A stretch of 64,000 nucleotides of DNA from Paenibacillus alba (GTDB taxonomy: Bacteria; Bacillota; Bacilli; Paenibacillales; NBRC-103111). The stretch covers positions 1 through 64,000 of the forward strand of contig NZ_JABMKZ010000015.1 in NCBI RefSeq assembly GCF_013204855.1, written 5' to 3'. Position numbers and translations under genes: made by a program. How positions within the stretch are numbered: position 1 is the stretch's first letter; each line of letters starts with the position of its first letter. A model generated the notes under the pieces. The model did not search any database. It was given only the letters and a program-made list of their open reading frames with translations, and had not been told where the DNA came from. Positions 43,977 to 53,309 of this stretch are shown one piece after another.

Positions 43977-46214
43977 TTAACTTTCATTTCCATTCGTCTG
44001 GGACGTGTCCCTCATTTTTTGTCTATATTCGTTCGGCGTAATTCCCTGTATTTTTTTGAACACTCTGCCAAAATAGCTCATACTGGCAAAGCCCGTATCC
44101 TTGGATATTTCCGTAATTGTCTTATTCGAAGAGGCTAACAGTTCCATTGATTTCTCGATCCTGACTTCTATGATGTAGTCGTTAATGGTCTTGGATGTGT
44201 ATTTCTTGATCAACCTGCCCAAATAAACGGAAGACATATTCAAAATATCAGCGATACTATCAATAGTTAAATCATCTTTCATATACTGCAATTCAATGAT
44301 CCCGCGTATTCTCCGCAGCAGTTCATCATATCTGGTGTTTTTTCGCTCACCCAGCTTCTCTTCAATGCGTTGGAACGACTCCAGAAATTGATTCTGAATA
44401 TCCGAAAGCCGCTCTAACTCAGATAACTGTGCAAACACTTCACCGAAATTGATAGAGAATCCGTATCCAGACGCTTTTTCGAGCGTATCTACGACCATAT
44501 TAATGGCAAAAAATAAGCGGAATACCGTCAGTTGAAGATCTTTGTACGCATACCCGTCCGTCGACTCCAGTATTATAGAACAAAGCTTCTTCACCTCTTC
44601 CATCCGGCCTGACATCAAAGCATCCGTCAACTGTTCCTCCTGTTGGATCGGGTAGCGGAACGTTCGACAGTTTCTTTCAGCCGTGGACTCAGCATGAATA
44701 AGCGAGCCCCACCCGTAAAAGACACGAAACTGAGAAGCCTCAAGAGCATCCGCATAACATTGACGGCAATCCCAAATATCTAATCCAGGTCGACTCACAG
44801 CAGCCGTAACCGACATTTTAAGATGCTTATTGATCGCCTGTTGAATGTCCGGAATTAGATTGTCGAGATCTACGCCTCTACTTTCATTCATCATGAAGAC
44901 CACGTGATCATCTCCGAGATCTACCGCTTCGCAAGACATATGACTGGATAGAATCTCCGAAGCAATATTCATAACTCCAAATCGGAACAAGCCTCTGTCC
45001 TTGAAGCTATACTGCATAGAAAATTCCTTGAAGTGATCGATCTTCAAAAGCAGTATCACAATGGGACGAGGGGTATCCAAACTAATCTCGAAATGTTCCA
45101 ATTGCTTGATCACAATTGGCTTAGACACTTGACCATCCGATAACATCCATTGTCGCAAGAAATCCTGCTTCAGTTTGTATGAATTTTCTCTTAAGGCTTG
45201 ATCTTGTATCCCTACCTTCTTCAACATAGCAGCCATGGGGCGGTTCAATCTCTTGGAAGATAAATAAGACAACGCAAAACCCACAATGATCAGCAACAGG
45301 CAAATTCCCAGCGTTCTTGTTCTCATCGTATTGACATCTTTAACGACAACCTCATAAGGCGTATACCGGACGAATTTCCAATCAAGTGAATCCGATGAGG
45401 CGAACGTGATTAAAGACTTGACGCCATCCACTTTCCCGATGAAATGTCCCGACTTTTCCTTGGAATGCAAAATATCCTGTACAAATTCCTGATCCGATAA
45501 TGCACTAAGCATACTGTCCTTATAGATGCTGCTGAACATAACTCCCTGTGAATCCATCATGATGATGCTGCCATTGCGGTTCTTGTCCATGCCTTCAATG
45601 ACCTTCTTCATCCAGGAATCAGAGACATTCAAGACGATAGCGCTTCCTTCTTCCGAGCTCGTTGCTTCATAATAAATAAAGGTATACACATTGTATTCGA
45701 TTCCGACGAAGTTAGATTGTCTTTTGATCGTGCGTGTAATCGGTTTCAAATTCATCTCGGGTTTAAAGCCCTTGATAATATCCACAATTTCCTGATCATC
45801 GACATTGGATTTTTTTTGCAAGCCGTAGTTGCTGATATAATAAACATCCAGCTTGCCATTGTACAGATAGACCGAATGAAGGAACGGCATCGAGGCAATC
45901 AGATTGAGCCGATCCGTGATGTTTTTCATGTCGACAGGATCGGTGGCTGCTGGATAAAAAATTTTGGACATATCCTTATCGAGCAGAATTTGGGCTATGG
46001 CCATTTTGGCGTTCTCCAGCACCGAATCCGCCGCCGAGCTGATCTGCGACAACGACTCCTCGGAAAAAGCATATATTTTTCTTTGCTCGATCTTCACAAA
46101 CTGGAGATACAAAATAAAAGACACAGCCAGCACAACGACTGCCATTAAAGTTGATAAATAAACGAACAGGCTGGAGAAGTAACGACTTTCCAGCATGCGA
46201 GACGGAACTTTCAT
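43977..46214 (-). CDS. AraC-family regulator with membrane sensor domain
   Basis: The 745-residue protein has a membrane segment at about 20-40, an extracellular Cache-like sensor of about 240 residues, a second segment near 295-312 and a C-terminal AraC DNA-binding domain (about 645-740, with DSIADILNMSSVYLGRLIKK and SYFGRVFKKIQGITPNEYR). It combines sensing and transcription control in one chain, like YesS-type proteins of Bacillus. The ATG at 46214 has GGAGGAG upstream. It lies between the sugar-binding lipoprotein gene and the GH9 gene, so it probably induces this locus on saccharide binding. Confidence 0.88.
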   Translation of the reverse strand: MKVPSRMLESRYFSSLFVYLSTLMAVVVLAVSFILYLQFVKIEQRKIYAFSEESLSQISSAADSVLENAKMAIAQILLDKDMSKIFYPAATDPVDMKNITDRLNLIASMPFLHSVYLYNGKLDVYYISNYGLQKKSNVDDQEIVDIIKGFKPEMNLKPITRTIKRQSNFVGIEYNVYTFIYYEATSSEEGSAIVLNVSDSWMKKVIEGMDKNRNGSIIMMDSQGVMFSSIYKDSMLSALSDQEFVQDILHSKEKSGHFIGKVDGVKSLITFASSDSLDWKFVRYTPYEVVVKDVNTMRTRTLGICLLLIIVGFALSYLSSKRLNRPMAAMLKKVGIQDQALRENSYKLKQDFLRQWMLSDGQVSKPIVIKQLEHFEISLDTPRPIVILLLKIDHFKEFSMQYSFKDRGLFRFGVMNIASEILSSHMSCEAVDLGDDHVVFMMNESRGVDLDNLIPDIQQAINKHLKMSVTAAVSRPGLDIWDCRQCYADALEASQFRVFYGWGSLIHAESTAERNCRTFRYPIQQEEQLTDALMSGRMEEVKKLCSIILESTDGYAYKDLQLTVFRLFFAINMVVDTLEKASGYGFSINFGEVFAQLSELERLSDIQNQFLESFQRIEEKLGERKNTRYDELLRRIRGIIELQYMKDDLTIDSIADILNMSSVYLGRLIKKYTSKTINDYIIEVRIEKSMELLASSNKTITEISKDTGFASMSYFGRVFKKIQGITPNEYRQKMRDTSQTNGNES

Positions 46215-46240
46215 TACTTCTCCTCCTGTCAACAACCTGT

Positions 46241-47782
46241 TTATTTTTTGCCTGAAGCCTTCCAGCTGTCATACTGCTTATTCATTTCCTGAAGCACTTT
46301 ATCAATGCCTGCCGATTTCAGCTTTTCCTTGAATTTGGGCACATAAGCTTCCGGATCAACTGAACCGGTTTCCAAGATCGGCCTGAATTCGCTTTCCACG
46401 TTTTTGATGGCTGCGACCTCTGCTGTTAAAGCGGAACTGTCAAAGTTAAAGCCCAAATCCGGAACAATTTCTGATTCATCATTGAACTTTTTGAATTGCG
46501 CCCAAATATCGTCCGGTTCGCCAGGCATCAGATAGGTCTGGAATTGGTTCCCGTATGCCCATGTCGTATTGGGCTTGTATCCTGACTTTTTCCCATTATC
46601 TGTATCTGGTGCATAGTCGATCCGCTTATCGCCTTTTGTGATATAATGCTTGCCTTCGATTCCCCGCCCAACCAAATTGATCAGCTTCTCATTGGCATAC
46701 ATCATATTATAAAACATTAATACGCGGTCAGGATTTTTGGAATTCGTAGGAATTGCCATCATAGAGCCGACCAAATCGTTGGTTGTTGTAATCGGCTTAC
46801 CGAAGTTCTGGTACACCATCGGTATTCCGATTGCATTCCCCACTTGAACATCGACATACGGCTTCAATTGAGAGAGTATAAAGCCAGATTTGGCTTTGTC
46901 ATCATTGGTCACTTTCTTGACAGGCGCGTCTGCCGGAATGTATCCCGCCTTGTAATATTTGTTCATCGTTTTCAACGTACTCATGTAGCCGGGTTCATCC
47001 AGTTCCAGTGTATAGCCGCTTCCGTCCTTTTTCAACATAAGCGATTGAATGGGCGATACATTCCAGAAATCCCGGTTATTAAAATTAGGAGCTCGGGTTG
47101 TCATGGTAGCTAGAAATGGCGTAATACCCGGTTCATTCTCTTTGATGATTTTCAGAGCTGGTTCCATATCTTCTATGCTTTTCATCTGAGAAATATTGAT
47201 TTTATACTTTTCCATCAAATTTTTACTAGCAATGATGCCGAGCCAAGAGCCTTTTTCCTTATAAGCCGCCAACGTGTAATTTCGCCCTTTGATTGCGCTG
47301 GCTTGCAAGAAACCTTCCGACAACAGCTTTTTCGCATCAGGCGCTAATTTATCGAGCTTATCCGTAAGATCAACGAATGCCCCTTTGCCTACCATCGTAT
47401 TGTAATTCATATTTCCATTGGACGTAAACATGAGATCTACTTTCTCGCCGGTTGCGAGCGAAGCAGTCATCTTGTTGTCATAGTCCCCGAAAGGAATAAC
47501 GTGCATTTTGACAGTAGCATTAATGAGTGGTTGCGTTATTTTATTGATTTCCGCTTCTACCAACTCATTATCCGCTTGAGGTCCTGTTCCAATGATATAC
47601 CAGTCGATTTGATACGGTGCTAATTCACTTTGAGCCGGTTTGACACTTGAATTTGGATTTGGCGTTGTAGTGACACTTGCCTGCTTGCCGCTGCCGCTGC
47701 TGCTGCTGCAGCCTGCTAATACGATGGACAGTGACAACAACGCCACTGATAACGCTTGCACCTGCTTTTTCCCCTTTACCAT
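46241..47782 (-). CDS. LplA-like sugar-binding lipoprotein
   Basis: The 513-residue protein has a lipobox (IVLAGC, Cys about 25), a Ser/Thr-rich tether and a large family 1 solute-binding domain (YQIDWYIIGTGPQADNE near 57). This size and type accompanies LplB/YtcP-type permeases in Bacillales and binds oligosaccharides. No ATPase gene is present here; such systems share a genome-encoded MsmX-type ATPase. GGAGG precedes the ATG. Confidence 0.9.
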   Translation of the reverse strand: MVKGKKQVQALSVALLSLSIVLAGCSSSSGSGKQASVTTTPNPNSSVKPAQSELAPYQIDWYIIGTGPQADNELVEAEINKITQPLINATVKMHVIPFGDYDNKMTASLATGEKVDLMFTSNGNMNYNTMVGKGAFVDLTDKLDKLAPDAKKLLSEGFLQASAIKGRNYTLAAYKEKGSWLGIIASKNLMEKYKINISQMKSIEDMEPALKIIKENEPGITPFLATMTTRAPNFNNRDFWNVSPIQSLMLKKDGSGYTLELDEPGYMSTLKTMNKYYKAGYIPADAPVKKVTNDDKAKSGFILSQLKPYVDVQVGNAIGIPMVYQNFGKPITTTNDLVGSMMAIPTNSKNPDRVLMFYNMMYANEKLINLVGRGIEGKHYITKGDKRIDYAPDTDNGKKSGYKPNTTWAYGNQFQTYLMPGEPDDIWAQFKKFNDESEIVPDLGFNFDSSALTAEVAAIKNVESEFRPILETGSVDPEAYVPKFKEKLKSAGIDKVLQEMNKQYDSWKASGKK

Positions 47783-47833
47783 CTTGATTACCTCCCAATT
47801 TGTGAGTATCTATGCTAACCAATATAATTGGAT

Positions 47834-48736
47834 TTAGCCTTTAATCGCGCCTACAGTCAAGCCTTGGACAAAATACTTTTGGAAAAACGGATAAGCGAGC
47901 ACAATCGGGCCTATTCCGACCACGGCAAGCGCCATTCGAACGGTCAGCGAGGGAGGCGTAATTTGCATAACGGTCCCATAATTCTGTCCACTCACGGAAG
48001 ATAAAAAGTCGGCTGTACTTTGCGCTTTATATAACAAATATTGAATATTCAATATCTTGTCGTCTTGAATTAACATCAGGGGCAGCCACCAATCGTTCCA
48101 ATACACAATGGCGCTGAACAGACCGATCGTCGCTAAACCTGGCAAGGACAGTCGCAGCACGATAGAAAAGAAGATTCGGTATTCACCGGCTCCATCGATT
48201 TTCGCCGATTCAACAATCCCATCAGGAATCGATGACATGAAATAAGTTCTCATAATCATTACATACCATCCATTAAATAGATACGGAACGATCAAAGCCC
48301 ACACATTATTTTTGAGCTGCAAGATTTGAGTCGTCACCATATACCAAGAGACCATGCCACCTGAGAATAACAGAGTAAAGACCACCAGAAAGGTAAATAG
48401 CCTGCGATAGGCAAAATCCTTTCTCGATAATGGATAAGCAAATGATGCGATGACAAGCAGGCTTAATATCGTTCCAACAACGGTTACGAAGATTGTTACG
48501 CCGTAAGCCTGAATAATGGTTTTACCTTCCTGCAAAAGATACTTGTAAGCCTCCAATGAAAATTGCTGAGGCCAAAACCTGTATCCGTCGATGACAACAG
48601 ATTGTTCGGAGGTCACGGAAACCGCTACAATCAGCAGCAGCGGAACCAAACAAGTCAAACCCATTAGGATAAACAACACGTGGATGGTCAAATTGGCCGT
48701 AGCCGATATGGAATTGATTTTTATGGCAGATTTCAT
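47834..48736 (-). CDS. Carbohydrate ABC permease (LplC/YtcP-like)
   Basis: The 300-residue permease has six membrane segments and the loop VESAKIDGAGEYRIFFSI (about 195), typical of the MalG-type second permease. It begins 12 bp after the LplB-like gene. The C-terminus QKYFVQGLTVGAIKG is characteristic of this family. Confidence 0.92.
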   Translation of the reverse strand: MKSAIKINSISATANLTIHVLFILMGLTCLVPLLLIVAVSVTSEQSVVIDGYRFWPQQFSLEAYKYLLQEGKTIIQAYGVTIFVTVVGTILSLLVIASFAYPLSRKDFAYRRLFTFLVVFTLLFSGGMVSWYMVTTQILQLKNNVWALIVPYLFNGWYVMIMRTYFMSSIPDGIVESAKIDGAGEYRIFFSIVLRLSLPGLATIGLFSAIVYWNDWWLPLMLIQDDKILNIQYLLYKAQSTADFLSSVSGQNYGTVMQITPPSLTVRMALAVVGIGPIVLAYPFFQKYFVQGLTVGAIKG

Positions 48737-48748
48737 CGATCTCCCTCC

Positions 48749-49669
48749 TTAGAGAATTGCTTTATCTTTATCTATTTTTCGAACCACATAGTTCGATAAA
48801 AGAACGAATATGAATCCTACGAACGCTTGGAACGTGCTTGCGGCTGAAGACATTCCGATATCCCCGCTGTTCATCAATGCCCGGAAAACGTAAGTATCGA
48901 TGACATTGGTGACGTCAAACAGGGCACCGGAATTCATTGGAACCTGATAGAATAAACCAAAATCTGCAAAAAACATTCGGCCGATTCCTAACAGCACGAG
49001 TAATGTAATAACTGTAGAGATGGATGGAATCGTAATATGGCGAATTTGTTGCCATTTGGACGCGCCATCAAGTGCAGCAGCTTCGTAGTATTCGTGAGCT
49101 ATCCCCGTAATCGAGGCCAAATAAACGATGCAGTTATAACCTGCATATTTCCATATGTTCGTAAAAATAAGGATATAAGGCCAGTATTTCGTGTCGCTGT
49201 ACCACTGCACGGGATTCATACCAAGCGGCTGCAGAATCAGTTGGTTGATGATCCCTTTATCGACGCTAAGAAATCCGTAGAACAGGTAGCTGACTGCAAT
49301 CCATGATAGAAAATAGGGCAGCAAGATCGTGGTCTGATATACCTTGGCTAACCGCCGATTTCTTAACTCGTTTAAAGCGATTGCAAGAAATAGGGCAATT
49401 AGAGAACCCAATGCAATAAATACCAAATTGTAGACGACGGTATTGCGTGTAATGAGGAATGCATCCGGCGCTTTCAAAAAAAACTCAAAGTTTTTGAAGC
49501 CGATCCATGGGCTATTTTGGAAGTTCGTGAAGAAGCTTCCCCCCGAATAACGGAAATTTTTGAACGCGATCAATATGCCTCCAATAGGCAAGTAATGGAA
49601 CGCAATCAATAGAAGCAAACCAGGTAATGTCATAAGCAGTAAAGCGCTGTTTCTTGTGAAAGTTCTCAT
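48749..49669 (-). CDS. Carbohydrate ABC permease (LplB/YteP-like)
   Basis: The 306-residue permease has six membrane segments and the loop YYEAAALDGASKWQQIRHI (about 195). It is the first gene of the five-gene LplB-LplC-LplA-regulator-GH9 series on the minus strand. GAGGATT lies upstream of the ATG. Confidence 0.92.
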   Translation of the reverse strand: MRTFTRNSALLLMTLPGLLLLIAFHYLPIGGILIAFKNFRYSGGSFFTNFQNSPWIGFKNFEFFLKAPDAFLITRNTVVYNLVFIALGSLIALFLAIALNELRNRRLAKVYQTTILLPYFLSWIAVSYLFYGFLSVDKGIINQLILQPLGMNPVQWYSDTKYWPYILIFTNIWKYAGYNCIVYLASITGIAHEYYEAAALDGASKWQQIRHITIPSISTVITLLVLLGIGRMFFADFGLFYQVPMNSGALFDVTNVIDTYVFRALMNSGDIGMSSAASTFQAFVGFIFVLLSNYVVRKIDKDKAIL

Positions 49670-49819
49670 TCAAAATCCTCCCTCGCTCTCTCCCACCTAG
49701 ATTATCACCTGATTTCAAAGATCGTAAATCGCAAATCGCGTAACATTTCCGCATTTTAGCGAACAAATGTCATTAAATCCGAATATGTTCCTTATAGATA
49801 AATCGAAAATGCAAAAGAA

Positions 49820-49838
49820 GCCCCGCAAAATGCAGGGC
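49820..49838 (-). terminator. Terminator of the MFS gene
   Basis: On the minus strand GCCCTGCA-TTT-TGCGGGGC has eight pairs (one G-T) and is followed by TTCTTTTG. It lies 19 bp after the MFS stop at 49857 and before the LplB promoter region. Confidence 0.7.
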
Positions 49839-49856
49839 CCCTTCATTAATAGGGTT

Positions 49857-51047
49857 TTAACGATTCATGTCCTGAAAAGTCTTTACTGGCGTAGTTGTCC
49901 TTTTCCTCAGAACAAAAAAGCTGGAGATGCCAATCAAAAGTACGCAAAATGAGTAAGGAAATGCCGAATTGGCGGTATATAAAGCCGTGCCTACAATAGG
50001 TCCCAGGCATGATCCTCCCCCCTGCAAAGCGGCAATGAAAGCAGCAACGCTTCTTTGTTCATGATTTTGAACAGCTACAGAAGCCCCGGCACTATATCCA
50101 AGCAGCGTAAATCCGATTCCGATTCCGAGTACCGCAAAATCTAAGTAAGCATAACGGATAACTGTTAAAAGTCCCACCAATCCTAAAGCGACAAAAGTGA
50201 GTCCAATGATGATGATCCGCTTGTAGGGCCATTTGAGATATTTGCTTATAACAATTTGCGAAAGAACGACCATGACGCCGGAAATAGCAAGCCCAAGCCC
50301 AATCAACTGGGTAGCTTGCTTGGCACTGTACCCCAATCTATCTTGAACATAGAATCCAATCGTTACCTGAACGATATTTAAGGCAAACGATAGCAGCAGT
50401 CCAATCCATAAATAGAGGCGAATCCGGCCATCATTGGGTGAAAGTGAATTGACCTGACGCTTGATGGCTTGTTCCTGTTCTTTGGGAATCGTAGCTACAA
50501 ATAGGATCGCAAGCAGAAAAAGCAGGAGAGCAGCCGCGTACATCGGAGCTGTCAGTCCCAACGCCGCCATGCCGCCGCTCATGGCAGGCCCCAGCACGAA
50601 ACCCAATCCATTGGCGGCACCGAACAAAGCCATGCCTCGGGCCCGCGTCTCCTCTGTTGTCCAGCCCATAATATAGGCTTGGGCTAAGGCTGGAATGCCG
50701 CCAAAGAAAAACCCAGCGATCGCCCGCAGCAAAAAGAAACTCCAAAACAGACTGGCTGAGCTGTTGGCATGTGCCGAGTAATCAGCTAACCGCGCAAAAA
50801 TAATTAGCGTCGCCACATAGATAATGACAATCGAAGCTAACAGCATTTTGCGATTCATGAACGTTTGCTTTTCCCAGAAGTATCCGCCAAGGAGCCAGCA
50901 TAACCCCGCAATCGATACTAAACTTCCGGATTGAACATCACTAAGCCCCAAATTACGTGAAAGTGGACCAATGATAGGATTGAACGCAGCGATGGATATC
51001 ATCCCGCCCAATACAAGTAGAAACATAATAACAAGTCTATATTTCAA
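49857..51047 (-). CDS. MFS transporter
   Basis: The 396-residue protein has twelve membrane segments and MFS loops (GGYFWEKQTFMNRK between TM2 and TM3; GMALFGAANGLGFVLGPAMSG in TM5, the motif of drug/H+ antiporters). The start is TTG with GGAGAGGG upstream. It follows an AraC regulator of the PchR-like type carrying a Fur-box-like site, so siderophore export or uptake is a plausible role; generic drug efflux is the alternative. Confidence 0.82.
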   Translation of the reverse strand: MKYRLVIMFLLVLGGMISIAAFNPIIGPLSRNLGLSDVQSGSLVSIAGLCWLLGGYFWEKQTFMNRKMLLASIVIIYVATLIIFARLADYSAHANSSASLFWSFFLLRAIAGFFFGGIPALAQAYIMGWTTEETRARGMALFGAANGLGFVLGPAMSGGMAALGLTAPMYAAALLLFLLAILFVATIPKEQEQAIKRQVNSLSPNDGRIRLYLWIGLLLSFALNIVQVTIGFYVQDRLGYSAKQATQLIGLGLAISGVMVVLSQIVISKYLKWPYKRIIIIGLTFVALGLVGLLTVIRYAYLDFAVLGIGIGFTLLGYSAGASVAVQNHEQRSVAAFIAALQGGGSCLGPIVGTALYTANSAFPYSFCVLLIGISSFFVLRKRTTTPVKTFQDMNR

Positions 51048-51151
51048 GCATACCCTCTCCTTTCCAATCCATGTTACTATGTATCCAAAATGACCTTCTA
51101 CCAGCAGCGGGACTATTAGGCAGGCTACAAGGATATCTGAGCAACAAAAAA

Positions 51152-51170
51152 CTGCTCCGAAGAAGAGCAG
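51152..51170 (-). terminator. Terminator of the AraC gene
   Basis: CTGCTC/GAGCAG hairpin followed on the minus strand by TTTTTTG, starting one base after the stop at 51172. The MFS gene 105 bp further may depend on read-through or its own promoter. Confidence 0.75.
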
Positions 51171-51171
51171 T

Positions 51172-52173
51172 CTAGTGGAGTTCTATGCTATTGTCCGAAT
51201 CACGCCTAGTGGCAGAATGACGAATAAATTCGCCCGGGTTCACGCCATATTTTTCACGGAACACCTCGGAGAAGTAGCTGCAATTGGAGTAGCCTACTTC
51301 GCAAGAAGTTTCAGTCACATTCAACATCCCCTGCTGCAGCAAGTGGTACGCCTTCTCTAACCGCTTATCCCGCAAGTAACCGAATACCGTAGTGCCGTAC
51401 AGCTCTTTAAATCCTTTTTTTAATTTGCAATCATTTAGACCAATCATCCGGGACAATTCAATCAACGTCGGAGGATCCGTCATTCGTTCCAATATAATGT
51501 CTCTTGCTTCCCGGATTTTGTGCCAATCACGTTTGGGCAATTTAGCATTAGAAGGATCTCCATCGATCAGAAAAGATTGAAAAGCCATGGAAATTAGTTC
51601 CAATATCCGGCACTCCATCTCGACATTTTTGGTGCCATAGGATTGAGCGCTTTGCAAAACTCGCTGCAGGATAACAGAAGCTGCCGGATCAATCGTCTCC
51701 TGAAACATGTGAAATGACCGCTGACCCATAATTTCGAAGAAGTCGAAAGATCTTGTGCCCCCAACCTCCTCCATATAGTGATGAAAGGTTGTAACCGGAA
51801 TGCCTATACCCAGCATCAGATACGGATGATTCCCGTTAAATTGAAATTCAACATCCACTTCATTCATGAACTGGAGCGAGCAGATTCCCGGAACAAATTC
51901 GTATTGGGCTCCTCCGACATGAATCTCTCTCTTCCCTTGCAAACAATAATTCAACTCCACCATCGCTGTTTGTGTGCCAAAAAGCAGCTTCCGATTGCGA
52001 TGAAAAGTAAAGTCGGAAATCACAACCTCAATATCCTCTCTGGGCACAAAGCGGCGAATTTCCCCTTCACCCATCTGCGAATGAAGCTGCATCTGTTCGG
52101 AACGGCTCCTATGTTGTCGAGGCATCTCAAGCCCATCGAAAAAAAGATTAAAGTTTTGATGAAAGTCTGTCAT
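51172..52173 (-). CDS. AraC-family regulator (PchR/YbtA-like)
   Basis: The 333-residue protein has a variable N-terminal sensor and a C-terminal AraC domain (about 225-325) with LSRMIGLNDCKLKKGFKELY and GTTVFGYLRDKRLEKAYHLL. The GTTVFGYLR motif is typical of siderophore-responsive regulators such as PchR. A Fur-box-like site lies 40 bp upstream. I infer control of the adjacent MFS transporter by iron and a siderophore. Confidence 0.85.
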   Translation of the reverse strand: MTDFHQNFNLFFDGLEMPRQHRSRSEQMQLHSQMGEGEIRRFVPREDIEVVISDFTFHRNRKLLFGTQTAMVELNYCLQGKREIHVGGAQYEFVPGICSLQFMNEVDVEFQFNGNHPYLMLGIGIPVTTFHHYMEEVGGTRSFDFFEIMGQRSFHMFQETIDPAASVILQRVLQSAQSYGTKNVEMECRILELISMAFQSFLIDGDPSNAKLPKRDWHKIREARDIILERMTDPPTLIELSRMIGLNDCKLKKGFKELYGTTVFGYLRDKRLEKAYHLLQQGMLNVTETSCEVGYSNCSYFSEVFREKYGVNPGEFIRHSATRRDSDNSIELH

Positions 52174-52212
52174 CCTGATCCCGCACCTCGTTTAACGTCC
52201 GCTTTCTTTTGT

Positions 52213-52227
52213 TGATAATCATTCTCA
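52213..52227 (-). promoter_or_regulatory. Fur-box-like site
   Basis: On the minus strand TGAGAATGATTATCA matches the 7-1-7 Fur motif TGATAATNATTATCA with one mismatch. A TATACT -10-like box lies directly upstream of it, so bound Fur would cover the transcription start. Confidence 0.65.
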
Positions 52228-52358
52228 GTATAGTATAACTTAGATCGGTTCGTTTGACTATCCTAAAAGCAGACTGCGGCTTCGCTTGCGTGAAGCTAAT
52301 CAAAATTTCCCACTGACATTTATTTATGGGAAATTCCAGAAAACTTCTTACGAAAAGG

Positions 52359-52533
52359 AACTACGATCCGCTAATTGACTCGAAATCCAATATTTGCAGT
52401 TGAAAAGGAAGTACGTTCCCTTATATCGCCTCTTTAGGGTGAAATTCCAGCAATTTAGGCAAATTAGCGTATCATAGTTCCGTCTGACTAGTCAAATGAC
52501 TGATTAAATCATGAATAAGGGAACGTAGTTCCC
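52359..52533. repeat. Four-palindrome element, family 5
   Basis: Palindromes related to GGAACTACGTTCC start at 52359 (GGAACTACGATCC), 52407 (GGAAGTACGTTCC), 52469 (GTATCATAGTTCC) and 52520 (GGAACGTAGTTCC). Spacings are 48, 62 and 51 nt. The third is decayed. It lies upstream of the AraC gene, next to a family 1 element. Confidence 0.7.
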
Positions 52534-52659
52534 ATTCGTGGGTTCAAGGGATATCGCGTCCTAATCGCACATTTGCGGACAACTCTGTAGCATCTATGCT
52601 TACTTTGATTAACTAACCTGCTGATGAAACAGGGCGCGCGAGTTCACCGTGGCAAAATT

Positions 52660-52837
52660 ACTGCGAAAATGCAGGCTTTTCAACTAAATCGTGCGAAAAA
52701 ATGGAAATTCCTGCGATTATGCAGGTATTTTATACATTTTCATCCTGAAATCCAAAAAAGGGCTCAAAAGCATGCAAAATTGCAGGAATTTAATGCTAAA
52801 GGCAATTCCAACAAGAAAAAAGATGCATAATCGCAGG
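52660..52837 (+). repeat. Four-hairpin element, family 1, copy 4
   Basis: Units start at 52660 (ACTGCGAAAATGCAGG), 52710 (CCTGCGATTATGCAGG), 52771 (CATGCAAAATTGCAGG) and 52822 (GATGCATAATCGCAGG). Spacings are 50, 61 and 51. Short open frames across it are repeat-derived. From 52838 to 53309 I see no convincing gene. Confidence 0.87.
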
Positions 52838-53309
52838 CTTTCATAGATTAAGCATGCAGTCGCACACTTCGCTGGTTCCGCACATACATCAAAAAGAAAC
52901 AACGCGGACGAAATCTCTATTTCCACACGATCTGCCCCTGTATTTTTTCCATTAGGAGCACTCGTTAAATAGCAAGCATTTGTCTAAGACTTTCTTTCAA
53001 GGAAGTGACAGGACCTCCAATCCATTTTTCCAAATCGGTTGAGGATGAGGCCGTATCAATCTTTCCTGGTAAGCGTCACCGTAACTAAGGCAGCCTCCAA
53101 ACCGAGCCCCCCAACAAAATCCGTAATCCGGATTCTCGCAACATTCACACCGACAGATTGCCAATATCTTTCTGAAACATCATTTACATCTATGGAACTC
53201 GTCAACTTTGAATAACCAAGGTGATATATATCGTCATAAGCGCATTGAAGCTTAGCATACACCATATTGTATATGGAGAAGTGAATCGTTGTCATGGGAG
53301 GCTAGAAGA

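Noticed and set aside
53056..53295. 79-codon minus-strand frame between repeats and catalase
   Set aside because: The peptide looks somewhat protein-like, but it has no ribosome site and overlaps the catalase leader; no family recognised.
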